The notes beneath the pieces were generated by a model. It worked only from the letters and a program-made list of their open reading frames with translations. It was not told the DNA's origin and ran no database searches. Position numbers and translations under genes: made by a program. A stretch of 26,158 nt of DNA from Anaerozeibacter sp031551775 (GTDB lineage Bacteria; Bacillota; Clostridia; Christensenellales; Aristaeellaceae): the NCBI GenBank assembly GCA_031551775.1, contig JAVBND010000024.1, positions 1 through 26,158 of the forward strand, written 5' to 3'. Shown here one piece after another: positions 17,445-24,521 of the stretch (its first letter is position 1; every line of letters starts with the position of its first letter).

Positions 17445-17486
17445 GCCCCATAAATGCTGGGTTTCCAGCGTTTACGGGGCTTTTTT
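17445..17486 (+). terminator. Rho-independent terminator downstream of the holin
   Basis: A 16-bp stem (17445-17460 with 17465-17480; one A:C mismatch and one G:T pair) with a GTTT loop runs into TTTTTT at 17481-17486. It ends the phage late transcript before it enters the oppositely oriented tRNA gene. On the other strand the T-run is poor, so it is mainly a plus-strand terminator. Confidence 0.85.
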
Positions 17487-17489
17487 CCT

Positions 17490-17565
17490 TGGCGCGCCCG
17501 GCGGGGTTCGAACCCACGGTCTTCCGAGTCGGAGTCGGACACTCTATCCGCTGAGCTACGGGCGC
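17490..17565 (-). tRNA. tRNA-Arg (anticodon CCG)
   Basis: Read on the minus strand, the 76 bases fold as a full cloverleaf: acceptor GCGCCCG/CGGGCGC, D stem GCTC/GAGT, anticodon stem TCCGA/TCGGA around loop CTCCGAC (CCG at 17532-17530), variable AGACC, T arm GTGGG-TTCGAAC-CCCGC, discriminator G and an encoded CCA. It decodes CGG. Its 3' end faces the prophage, as expected for an attachment site. Confidence 0.97.
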
Positions 17566-17583
17566 AGATCTAAGAGCCATTAT

Positions 17584-17612
17584 AGTATAGCGCGAGATCA
17601 CGCGGATTGCAA
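17584..17612 (-). promoter_or_regulatory. Sigma-70-type promoter of tRNA-Arg
   Basis: On the minus strand TTGCAA (17612-17607), a 17-nt spacer and TATACT (17589-17584) lie about 19 bases before the tRNA 5' end. Confidence 0.75.
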
Positions 17613-17634
17613 CCGAAACTACTGTTAATTCAAC

Positions 17635-17660
17635 TTCCGCGCGCCGCTTGGCGCGCGGAA
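17635..17660. repeat. Perfect 11-bp hairpin between divergent promoters
   Basis: TTCCGCGCGCC and GGCGCGCGGAA flank a GCTT loop. It has no T-run on either side, so it is not a normal terminator. It sits between the -35 boxes of the tRNA and DUF2232 promoters and may be a protein-binding site or insulator. Confidence 0.7.
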
Positions 17661-17663
17661 ACA

Positions 17664-17692
17664 TTGCATCACGCCGCCCGTTGTGGTATACT
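17664..17692 (+). promoter_or_regulatory. Sigma-70-type promoter of the DUF2232-rplI transcript
   Basis: TTGCAT (17664-17669), a 17-nt spacer and TATACT (17687-17692) precede the DUF2232 start codon at 17730 by 37 nt. Confidence 0.75.
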
Positions 17693-17729
17693 GAACCATC
17701 GAAGCGACCTTGAATTTTCGGGAGGAATA

Positions 17730-18779
17730 ATGGGCAAATTGCTTGGTCGGCATCCGGCATTGGGCATCGCCCTTGGCGTACTGTCGGGGATGCTATTGCC
17801 GTTTACATTGGGTTTGGCGCCGGTTCTTATGCTGTCAACCGTGATCGTGGCCCTGCTCGGCGTTTGGTCGGGCCTGGTGGCGGCGCTGGCGGCGAGCGTC
17901 GTTCATTTGGTCGTAGCCTTTGAAATGGGCGGGGCCATGCTCTTTCTTTTGGTCCTTGAAGCGATGCTATTGCCCGCGTGGGGCGTGATCGTTTTGATTT
18001 CAAGGCGGCCCCTGTTCTTTGAGGGCGTCAAGTGGTCGGCCATCATGTCGCTTGGCGCGCTGTTCATGCTGGTCGTATGCGCATGGCTGGTGGTGCGCGG
18101 GGACTTGATCGACTATTTTATGAAGCAGATGGGCGCAATGGTTGATGCTCTGGGGCAGGAGATCATCGGTATGGCGCTTGGCGCATGGGGACAGGCTGGG
18201 CTGTTTGGCACAAGCACCGGGATCGATTTTTCACGCGCCCTGACCAGCGCGGAACAAGCGCAACTCACGAGCGACATCGCCCGTATGCTGACAGGCTACT
18301 TGCAGCTCAACTTTGCGGGACTTCTGCTGACCGGCGGCGTGACGACCGGCGCGGTGAGCTATTGGCTGTCGGCCAGGGTTCTCAGCCGAAGAGGCGATGA
18401 ACCGACGGTCGATTACCGGCACGTGTACGAATGGCGCTTAAGCAAAAGCCTCATCATCGGACCGAGCGCTTGCGCGCTGGTTTGCTACATCGCCTATAGC
18501 CTGGGCTTGTCGGGTGCGGACGCGGCATTCCAGGCGTTTATGAGCCTGAGCCTTGTGCTGTTTGCCGTGCAGGGTTTGGGCGCGATCGACCGGCGCATTC
18601 ACGCTTCGGGCGCGCCGGGTGGGTATCGCGCGTTTACGCTCTGCTTCCTCGTAGTGGTCGGCGCATACCTTTTGCGCATCGTAGGGGTGCTATCGGCGCT
18701 GTTTGGGAAGAACGGACTCATAACGGAATACATCAAGAGGCGTGCCGGCCAAAACGGCAAAGGAGATGACGACGAATGA
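17730..18779 (+). CDS. DUF2232 (YybS-like) membrane protein
   Basis: The ATG at 17730 follows GGAGGAATA and the product is 349 residues. It has about eight hydrophobic segments (for example LGIALGVLSGMLLPFTLGLAPVL is one long pair near residues 11-33), a central soluble loop (residues about 120-180) and a C terminus rich in charge (KRRAGQNGKGDDDE). This topology and its place directly before rplI match the YybS/DUF2232 family of Bacillota. The function is unknown; a transporter-like (S-component-like) role has been suggested for similar folds. Its last four bases overlap the rplI start (ATGA), so the two are coupled. In Bacillus gdpP lies between these two genes, but here it does not. Confidence 0.82.
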   Translation: MGKLLGRHPALGIALGVLSGMLLPFTLGLAPVLMLSTVIVALLGVWSGLVAALAASVVHLVVAFEMGGAMLFLLVLEAMLLPAWGVIVLISRRPLFFEGVKWSAIMSLGALFMLVVCAWLVVRGDLIDYFMKQMGAMVDALGQEIIGMALGAWGQAGLFGTSTGIDFSRALTSAEQAQLTSDIARMLTGYLQLNFAGLLLTGGVTTGAVSYWLSARVLSRRGDEPTVDYRHVYEWRLSKSLIIGPSACALVCYIAYSLGLSGADAAFQAFMSLSLVLFAVQGLGAIDRRIHASGAPGGYRAFTLCFLVVVGAYLLRIVGVLSALFGKNGLITEYIKRRAGQNGKGDDDE

Positions 18780-19228
18780 AAGTGATTCTGCTCCAGGACA
18801 TCAAGGGCACAGGCAAGAAGGATCAGATCATCGAGGTCAGCGACGGGTTTGGGCGCAACTACTTGCTGCCGAGAAAGCTCGCGCGGGAAGCGACCAGCGA
18901 GGCGCTCAACTCCATTGAGAAATCCAAGTCCGCCGAGAAGCACCGCGAGGACGTAAAGAAAGCCGAAGCCGAATCAAAGGCGCGCGAACTCAAGGGCAAG
19001 GTGGTCGTGGTTAACGCGCGCGGCGGCGAAGGCGGGCGGTTGTACGGATCGATCACCGCGCAGGAGATCGTGGACGCGCTCAAGGCGCAGCACGGCGTTG
19101 AGATCGACAAGCGCAAAATCGATTTGGACGAGCCGGTGCGCACCGCCGGACAGACGCTGTTCACCGTCAAGCTGGTCGCGGGCGTCACAACGCGCATGAT
19201 CCTAAACGTAGTTGTAGGTAACCGCTGA
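18776..19228 (+). CDS. rplI: 50S ribosomal protein bL9
   Basis: At 150 residues it has the normal bL9 length. The N-terminal domain carries the signature DIKGTGKKDQIIEVSDGFGRNYLLP (G-x-x-G-x..G..RN-L-P) that binds 23S rRNA, followed by the long connecting helix (about 40-75) and the C-terminal domain with GGRLYGSITAQEI and the DL.EPVRTAGQ segment. The start overlaps the preceding stop. GGAGATGACG upstream, inside DUF2232, acts as its ribosome binding site. The stop TGA lies within the first bases of a large palindrome. Confidence 0.97.
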   Translation: MKVILLQDIKGTGKKDQIIEVSDGFGRNYLLPRKLAREATSEALNSIEKSKSAEKHREDVKKAEAESKARELKGKVVVVNARGGEGGRLYGSITAQEIVDALKAQHGVEIDKRKIDLDEPVRTAGQTLFTVKLVAGVTTRMILNVVVGNR

Positions 19229-19370
19229 TCAATTCGATCACGGCATGGCGGCTGCTTTTCTGTTCAGGCGCACTTGCAGAAACACTCGACGTAGCGCTGC
19301 TACGCCTTCGGTTTGTGCAAGCACGCCTGAACAGAAAATCATCGCGCCATCCGCGATCGAATGAATCAGC
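19224..19370. repeat. 147-bp imperfect palindrome between rplI and dnaB
   Basis: The arms 19224-19296 and about 19298-19370 are reverse complements over some 73 bases with few mismatches. Matching blocks include ATTCGATC, ATGGCG, TTTTCTGTTCAGGCG and CTTGCA, then an inner CGTAGC/GCTACG tip. It begins within the last codons of rplI and ends 34 nt before dnaB. There is no T-run, so it is not a standard terminator. It may be a MITE/REP-like element or an RNA hairpin separating the two genes. Confidence 0.85.
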
Positions 19371-19371
19371 G

Positions 19372-19385
19372 TTTACCTAGGTAAA
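19372..19385. promoter_or_regulatory. Perfect 14-bp palindrome upstream of dnaB
   Basis: TTTACCTAGGTAAA lies just before the AAGGAG of dnaB. It is too short for a stable RNA hairpin (no loop), so a dimeric DNA-binding protein is a better guess. The function is unknown. Confidence 0.5.
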
Positions 19386-19404
19386 TAAGGAGTTTCGCCA
19401 ATCT

Positions 19405-20754
19405 ATGGAACAGAGGATGCCGGGCGACCGCATACCGCCGCACCATTCAGACGCCGAGAAATCGGTGCTGGGCGCGATGCTGATTTCATCAGAAGCGGTG
19501 CTGCTTTCGCACGAGATGCTGGCGGCGGATGATTTTTATCACCCCGCGCACCGCGAAATATTTGACGCCATGACCTACCTGGCCGACCATGCGCGCCCGG
19601 TAGACTTGGTGACGCTTGACGAGGAACTGACCCGGCGCGGAAAGCTCGACGGCATAGGCGGCTGGGACTTCTTGATTGAGCTTTCGCGCTTCGTGCCGTC
19701 GGCGGCGAACGTGTCGGCATACATTCGCATCGTCGATGAAAAATCGACGCTCAGAAAGCTCATTTCAGCCTCCGGTGAAATCGCGCAGATGAGCTATTCG
19801 GGCGATGAGGAGACCGAGCAAATCCTGGCGTCGAGCGAAAAACTGATCTATGACATCACGATGCGCAAGGGCGGTGAAATGCTCAAGCCCATCCAGCCGG
19901 TCCTGCTCGACACCTACGAAATGATCGACCGCCTGGTCAAGAACAAGGGCAAGATCGAGGGCGTGCCGACAGGCTACCGCGAGCTCGACGACCTGTTGAC
20001 CGGCATGCACGGCGGCGAATTGATCTTAATTGCCGCGCGCCCTTCGATGGGCAAGACCAGCTTTGGCATGAACATCGTGGAGAACGCTTCGATCCGCGCG
20101 GGGGCGAAATCGGCGATCTTCTCCCTAGAAATGCCCGCCGAGCAGCTTGCGATGCGCATGCTGTGCACCGAAGCGCGCGTCAACATGCAAAACGTCCGGC
20201 GCGGCGTGTTGGCGGACGACGAATGGCTCAGGCTCTGCGAAGCGATGGGCGTGGTCGGGCAGGCAAACATTCACATCGACGCGACCAGTGGCATAACGGT
20301 GCCGGAGATCCGCTCGAAGGCGCGGCGGCTTCAAATGGAGCAGGGCCTCGACCTGATCATGATCGACTACCTTCAGCTCATGAGCGGCTCGGGGAAATTT
20401 GGCAGCCGCCAGGAAGAGGTATCGGGCATCTCGCGCCAGCTCAAGGGCCTGGCGCAGGAACTGGGCGTGCCGGTCATCGCGCTGTCCCAGCTTTCCCGCG
20501 CGCCGTCGGGCCGCGCGAATCACCGCCCGATCCTCTCCGACATCCGCGATTCCGGCGCGATTGAGCAGGACGCGGACGTGGTGATGTTCCTTCACAGGGA
20601 GGATTATTACGACAAGGAGACCGAGGTCAAGAACATGGCCGAAGTCATCATCGCCAAGCAGAGAAACGGTGCGCTGGGCACGGTGAACCTGGGCTGGCGC
20701 GGTGAATTGACCTGGTTCGTGGATCTTTCGGCCCCAGTTCCGCCACCAACGTAA
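19405..20754 (+). CDS. dnaB: Replicative DNA helicase DnaB (DnaC in Bacillus)
   Basis: The product is 449 residues, normal for the family. The N-terminal primase-interaction domain starts at RIPPHHSDAEKSVLGAML. The RecA-like ATPase domain has the Walker A ARPSMGKTSFGMNI (near 212-225), Walker B LDLIMIDYLQLM (near 315-326), H3/H4 SQLSRAP and the arginine finger/linker region ending in KQRNGALGTV. It forms the hexameric ring that unwinds DNA at the fork. The start ATG is 12 nt after AGGAG, slightly long; ATG 19417 (residue 5) is an alternative. The gene ends at a bidirectional terminator. It belongs to the host, as rplI-dnaB is a common chromosomal order in Bacillota. Confidence 0.97.
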   Translation: MEQRMPGDRIPPHHSDAEKSVLGAMLISSEAVLLSHEMLAADDFYHPAHREIFDAMTYLADHARPVDLVTLDEELTRRGKLDGIGGWDFLIELSRFVPSAANVSAYIRIVDEKSTLRKLISASGEIAQMSYSGDEETEQILASSEKLIYDITMRKGGEMLKPIQPVLLDTYEMIDRLVKNKGKIEGVPTGYRELDDLLTGMHGGELILIAARPSMGKTSFGMNIVENASIRAGAKSAIFSLEMPAEQLAMRMLCTEARVNMQNVRRGVLADDEWLRLCEAMGVVGQANIHIDATSGITVPEIRSKARRLQMEQGLDLIMIDYLQLMSGSGKFGSRQEEVSGISRQLKGLAQELGVPVIALSQLSRAPSGRANHRPILSDIRDSGAIEQDADVVMFLHREDYYDKETEVKNMAEVIIAKQRNGALGTVNLGWRGELTWFVDLSAPVPPPT

Positions 20755-20755
20755 C

Positions 20756-20783
20756 AAAAAATCCGCCTTCGGGCGGATTTTTT
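20756..20783. terminator. Bidirectional intrinsic terminator
   Basis: AAAAAATCCGCC, loop TTCG and GGCGGATTTTTT form a perfect 12-bp stem with A-runs and T-runs on each side. It serves dnaB on the plus strand and the convergent flavoprotein gene on the minus strand. Confidence 0.95.
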
Positions 20784-20799
20784 GTACCAGCCTGTCTGC

Positions 20800-22626
20800 T
20801 TACTTGACCTTCGCGCCCGCTACCGCGCTTTGGGCCGCGATCATGCCCCACGTGGCACAATTGCCGTGCGCCATGCCGCCGACGGAGGAATGACCGGCGA
20901 TGTTGTTGCTGCCTACGATCTCGCCGCAGATGTATGCGCCGGGAATCGCGGTGCCGTCTTCGCGCAGAAGCTGCGCGTTCACGTCCATGGCCGGACCGCC
21001 TGCGGTCAAGAGCACGTAGGGCACGGTCATCACCGCGTAGTACGGTCCTTCGTCAAGCGCAATCAGGTTGTCCACGCGGCCAAAGCTATCCTTGCCCGCT
21101 TGGACGCCTTCGTTGTACGATGCGACAGTCGCGTTAAAGGCTTCGGCGTCAATCCCCGCGCGCACAGCCAGTTCATCAATGGTATCGGCCTTAAAGGCGT
21201 ATTCGCCTTTCTCAAGCAGTTCTTGAAGCGCCGCCGCCTGGTCGGCCGCGCCGTAGATGATCTTCTCGGGTTCGGGCATCATTTTCTCGTTGAACACGAC
21301 GAACACCTTGTTTTCCCTTGCGTCGGTCCACGCGTCCGACTTCTGGGTGGAATCGGCCTTCGTCTCATTGAGCATACGCGTTCCGTCAAGCGTCACCCAG
21401 ATGGGCGTCAGGTTGGTGTAGAGGTCCGCAGCGAGCGTACGGGTAAAACCGGAAACCGGAATCGCGCCCGCATATGCGGAGCACCAGTCCATGCCGCTGA
21501 ACGCCGCGCCCAGCGAGCGAGCGAAATCATAGCCGTCGCCGGTCGCCGTCGCGGGCGCGCTTGAAACCACGTTGGCAAAGTTGTATTCTTTGAGCCAGGC
21601 TTCATTTCCGCCATAACCGCCGGTGGCGATGATGGTCGAAGGCGCATTGTAGACACCTTCACCCAATGGGCCCACGCACTTGACGCCGGTTGCCGCGCCA
21701 CCTTCACTCAGCACCTCGGTCACACGGGTGTCGAGCATCAGGCAGACATTGCCCGCCGCGATAAACTCGTCAAGCTTCTTCGAAAGCGCCAGGACAAAGC
21801 CGGTGCCACCCTTGCCGCTTGAGAGCGACACATCGCCGTTTTCCGGCACCGCGAAATGCACGCGCGGCACGTTGAGCGCGATGTAGCCGCCCGTGGTCGG
21901 CACACGCTCGCCAAAGTTTACCCCCACAAAGGTATCGAGCCAATCGACCGCCGCGCCGCAGGATTCTGCAAATTTACGGGCGAGCGCTTCGTTGAAGTTG
22001 CCCGCGCCGCCAAGGCGGATGAAGTCCTCATATAAAAGCTCCGGGCTGTCGGAAGTTCCGTTCTCGCCTTCGATGATGGTGTTGACGCCTACGAGCGAGC
22101 CGCCGGCCAGCTTCGCCGAACCGCCGACAGACGCCGATTGCTCGATCACCAGCACGTTCGCGCCCAACTGAGCCGCGCGCACCGAGGCCGCAAGGCCCGC
22201 AAAACCCGCGCCAATGACGATCACGTCGGGCTTTTCAAAGGGCATGACAACCGGCGCGGCCGCTTCGGGCGCCACGCCGCTGAGCGCTTTTCGAACCGCC
22301 TCTTTGATCGCGCCAGAGGTCAGCGTCGCGCCCGAGACCCCGTCCACATCGGTCGATTGTGCGTCAAGGATCGCCTGAGGAACCGCCTTGATCGCCGCAT
22401 CGGATATGCCGGGAGTCTCCTGATGCTTGGTGATTTCAATCGCCTGAATCGCGCCGCCTTCGACTGTGACTGAAACCTCGACCGCGCCGCCCATACCGAG
22501 CGCACTGCCCGCGTACACACCGTCGGCATACGCCGCGCTTGCGTAGGCCGCGCCGCTCACCATGCCCAAGAGCAGTGCCGCGCAAATCAGCACCGAGAGC
22601 AACCGAGCGCATCTGGTTTTCACCAT
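20800..22626 (-). CDS. Secreted FMN-binding / FAD_binding_2 flavoprotein reductase
   Basis: The 608-residue protein starts with a signal peptide (basic MVKTRCAR, hydrophobic core to about 28, AYA/ASA cleavage area). An FMN_bind domain spans 34-115 and holds DGVSGAT (D95-T101), the ApbE-type flavinylation motif in which Thr101 should carry FMN by a phosphoester bond. The FAD domain begins at 134 with VIVIGAGFAGLAA and VLVIEQ. This layout matches extracytosolic flavin reductases (Shewanella fumarate reductase, UrdA). The segment GTRMLNETKADST aligns with G-K-R-F-V-N-E-x-T-T-R-D of Fcc3, but the catalytic Arg is replaced, and the GxHGxNRLGG segment is replaced by GHSSVGGMAHGN. The substrate is therefore probably not fumarate. 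The start has GGAGGTAAGG upstream. The gene is divergent from a TetR gene and so probably regulated by it. Confidence 0.85.
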   Translation of the reverse strand: MVKTRCARLLSVLICAALLLGMVSGAAYASAAYADGVYAGSALGMGGAVEVSVTVEGGAIQAIEITKHQETPGISDAAIKAVPQAILDAQSTDVDGVSGATLTSGAIKEAVRKALSGVAPEAAAPVVMPFEKPDVIVIGAGFAGLAASVRAAQLGANVLVIEQSASVGGSAKLAGGSLVGVNTIIEGENGTSDSPELLYEDFIRLGGAGNFNEALARKFAESCGAAVDWLDTFVGVNFGERVPTTGGYIALNVPRVHFAVPENGDVSLSSGKGGTGFVLALSKKLDEFIAAGNVCLMLDTRVTEVLSEGGAATGVKCVGPLGEGVYNAPSTIIATGGYGGNEAWLKEYNFANVVSSAPATATGDGYDFARSLGAAFSGMDWCSAYAGAIPVSGFTRTLAADLYTNLTPIWVTLDGTRMLNETKADSTQKSDAWTDARENKVFVVFNEKMMPEPEKIIYGAADQAAALQELLEKGEYAFKADTIDELAVRAGIDAEAFNATVASYNEGVQAGKDSFGRVDNLIALDEGPYYAVMTVPYVLLTAGGPAMDVNAQLLREDGTAIPGAYICGEIVGSNNIAGHSSVGGMAHGNCATWGMIAAQSAVAGAKVK

Positions 22627-22649
22627 TTTTCCTTACCTCCGCTTTTTTC

Positions 22650-22690
22650 TTATATCAAGGCGCTTGCCTTAATACGCTGATTTGATATAA
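22650..22690. promoter_or_regulatory. Inverted repeats in the flavoprotein/TetR intergenic region
   Basis: TTATATCAA (22650-22658) and TTGATATAA (22682-22690) form a perfect 9-bp inverted repeat with a 23-nt spacer. Inside it AAGGC and GCCTT (22657-22661, 22666-22670) form a second one. The repeats cover the predicted TetR promoter and could be operators. Confidence 0.5.
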
Positions 22691-22691
22691 T
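22664..22691 (+). promoter_or_regulatory. Candidate promoter of the TetR gene
   Basis: TTGCCT (22664-22669), a 16-nt spacer and a consensus TATAAT (22686-22691). The predicted leader to the start codon at 22809 is about 110 nt. Confidence 0.5.
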
Positions 22692-22733
22692 GGTTCAGGA
22701 CATAAGGCCGTCTCATTGCGGTATGCATCATAA

Positions 22734-22755
22734 ATTTTGTAGTATACTATAAAAT
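22734..22755. promoter_or_regulatory. 22-bp palindrome, candidate TetR operator
   Basis: Two 11-bp half-sites, ATTTTGTAGTA and TACTATAAAAT, differ from perfect symmetry at one pair. On the minus strand a TTGACA box (22780-22775) lies 19 nt upstream, so the palindrome overlaps where a promoter for the flavoprotein gene would be. Size and symmetry are typical of TetR-family operators. Confidence 0.55.
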
Positions 22756-22808
22756 TACAGGATAGTCTGCCGTTTGTCAATAGTTTTTTATCATACCGGG
22801 GGTTTTTT

Positions 22809-23426
22809 ATGAAGAAATCATCGTCCAAGCGCGACCTGATTCAACGCCACGCGGTACGCCTGTTTCGGGAAGATGGTTATGAGTCGGTCTCCATCGCGCG
22901 CATCTGCCAGGAGGCGGGCGTTGCCGAGGGCACGTTTTACTATCATTTTCCCACAAAAGACGCGCTCATCCGCACATTGGTCATGGACCCATTTGCACTC
23001 GGCGAAGCGGTGGTCACTGAAATACTCGATTGCGACACGAGTTTTGAGCGTCTGCTGGCCATGATTTTCACATCCACCAACTATGCCCTTGAACTGGGCC
23101 CAGACATTATGCGTGCTTATTTCAGGCTCACCCTGACCAAGAACGCACAGGGAACCATCGGCCCCAGGGAGCACATGAAAAAGCCCTTTGACCGCTTCAA
23201 GGATGCCATGATCCGCACAATCGGGAAAGCCCAACAGGCTGGCGAAGTATACAACATGAGCGCCCCCGTTCAATTGGCACGCCTCATCGACCGCATCGTG
23301 ATTGGATCGTACCTCAACTGGTGCTTCATGGACGGGAGCTATAATCTGAAAAAGGCGTTACGGGAAAAATTCGAAGTGCTGCTGGACGCGCGCGAAGACT
23401 TGCGCACGGAAACCACGCGCGGGTAG
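22809..23426 (+). CDS. TetR/AcrR-family transcriptional regulator
   Basis: The 205-residue protein has the TetR N-terminal HTH at about 7-55: IQRHAVRLFREDGYESVSIARICQEAGVAEGTFYYHFPTKDAL shows the G-(Y/F)-x-x-(T/S)-(S/V)-I..IA..AGV..GTFY.HF..K signature in order. The C-terminal 150 residues are helical and variable, as usual for ligand-binding/dimerisation domains. The ribosome binding site is weak (CCGGGGG). It is divergent from the flavoprotein gene with palindromes between, so it probably represses that gene and itself in response to a small molecule, maybe the reductase substrate. The ligand is unknown. A 161-nt stretch after it shows no gene and no clear terminator. Confidence 0.92.
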   Translation: MKKSSSKRDLIQRHAVRLFREDGYESVSIARICQEAGVAEGTFYYHFPTKDALIRTLVMDPFALGEAVVTEILDCDTSFERLLAMIFTSTNYALELGPDIMRAYFRLTLTKNAQGTIGPREHMKKPFDRFKDAMIRTIGKAQQAGEVYNMSAPVQLARLIDRIVIGSYLNWCFMDGSYNLKKALREKFEVLLDAREDLRTETTRG

Positions 23427-23587
23427 CGCGGTGCATCGCGCGCACAACAGTCAAGTTCCCCGCATCTCAAATGTTGGCGAGGTATTGTCGCCCGTTTCGC
23501 CAAGAACACCGCGGCCTTTGTTGCTGTGCGAATTCGCCGCGACGCCGCTTGGGCCTCCGCTGCCGCATAACGGTCGTCGGCACGATC

Positions 23588-24505
23588 TTATAGATGCGGT
23601 GAGAATTTGCGAAAATACCAGTCGTCGTCATATACGCGGGCGGCACGATAGGTTTCTCGTTTCATCTTCAAGTTGTCCTCTGTAAACACTGTCCGCCGGA
23701 TGCTCTCAAATCCAGGCAGATTGCGCATCGTGTCCAGAAGTCGCTCCGTCCGCTCGCTGCCCATATGGCACAGCGCCGCGTACATCCGGTTGAACATCAT
23801 GTCTTCGCTGACAATCCGGTAGGGGGCGGCAGAACGGAATTTGTGCAGGATAACCGCGCTCGGCGCGGTCATCAGGCGGTAGCCGAACAGCCATAGTTTG
23901 AGGGAAATCTCTTCCTCATCGTAACCATAGCCGCGAAAGGCATCCTCATAGCCTCCGATATGCCGCCAGGCGTCGCTGCGCACCGCAAAACAGCCTCCGC
24001 TCAGTATCGGACATTCCATGGGGCAAGTATGCATAGGCAGCCAGGTGTTCTCGATCAGCGTTCGAAAAACGCGCCCGCAGCCCACCGCGCTCAGCGGTGC
24101 GGAAAAGGCGAGCTTGTACAGCGGGATAAAGTCCATGGGGTCCAGCGGACCGATCCCCGGCGTGACAGCGTCTGAGCGCTCCTCCTCTAGCGTGCGCGCC
24201 ATGGCATCCAACCAGCCGTCGCATACAGAAATATGGGCGTCGCAAAAGACCAGCATATCCCCGGTGGCAAGCAGCGCTCCGGCATTGCGGGCGGGCGCTA
24301 CGCCAAGCCCCGGTGTGCGAACCGTGCGCACCGGGGCGGCGCCAACAAATGGAACGGCCGAAACGCTTCCATCGGTGGAGCCGTCGTCCACCACGATAAT
24401 TTCATGCGGCATTTCGCAGGCAGCGTTCATCATGCTGGCCAGTGTTCGCGAAAGCAGAATACCTTCATTGCGGCTGGACATAACGATTGAAGCCGACAAA
24501 AGCAT
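23588..24505 (-). CDS. GT2-type glycosyltransferase, GalNAc-transferase-like
   Basis: The 305-residue cytosolic protein has a GT-A fold: ASIVMSSRNEG near the N terminus, VVDDGSTDGS at about 38-47 (nucleotide-sugar binding), and CDAH (D89-H91), a D-x-H metal site as in polypeptide GalNAc-transferases rather than DxD. GGCFAVRSDAWRHIGGYEDAF and GYDEEEISLKLWLFG at 170-207 match the acceptor/catalytic segment of the same group (GG.FA...FW..GGYD and E..E.S.R.W.CG). There are no membrane segments. The start has GGGAGGAAACGCC upstream. It begins 16 nt after the Cys-rich protein gene and is surely co-transcribed, so that protein is a plausible acceptor. Sugar donor and acceptor are inferred. Confidence 0.85.
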   Translation of the reverse strand: MLLSASIVMSSRNEGILLSRTLASMMNAACEMPHEIIVVDDGSTDGSVSAVPFVGAAPVRTVRTPGLGVAPARNAGALLATGDMLVFCDAHISVCDGWLDAMARTLEEERSDAVTPGIGPLDPMDFIPLYKLAFSAPLSAVGCGRVFRTLIENTWLPMHTCPMECPILSGGCFAVRSDAWRHIGGYEDAFRGYGYDEEEISLKLWLFGYRLMTAPSAVILHKFRSAAPYRIVSEDMMFNRMYAALCHMGSERTERLLDTMRNLPGFESIRRTVFTEDNLKMKRETYRAARVYDDDWYFRKFSPHL

Positions 24506-24521
24506 GGCGTTTCCTCCCGCG

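Larger units (their letters stand above)
17296..17530. other. Putative prophage right end / att region at tRNA-Arg
   Basis: The 194 nt between the holin and the tRNA hold no gene, only the phased repeats and a terminator. The last phage gene (holin) is followed by the 3' end of a tRNA, and everything beyond is ordinary host DNA. Tyrosine integrases commonly use the 3' half of a tRNA as core, so the core is expected in or near 17490-17530. The matching copy at the left end is outside the window, so exact borders cannot be given. Confidence 0.5.

Noticed and set aside
17234..17628. Open frames on both strands across the tRNA and terminator region
   Set aside because: They run through the tRNA and the terminator hairpin, lack ribosome binding sites and encode low-complexity peptides. 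Frames like these are a common misannotation next to tRNA genes.
23474..23503. TTGGCGA/TCGCCAA inverted repeat between the convergent TetR and glycosyltransferase genes
   Set aside because: The stem is only seven pairs around a 16-nt loop and has no T-run, so I do not call it a terminator.
23431..23685. Plus-strand open frame between the TetR and glycosyltransferase genes
   Set aside because: It has no ribosome binding site, overlaps the glycosyltransferase gene and has a Pro/Arg-rich composition without any recognisable motif.
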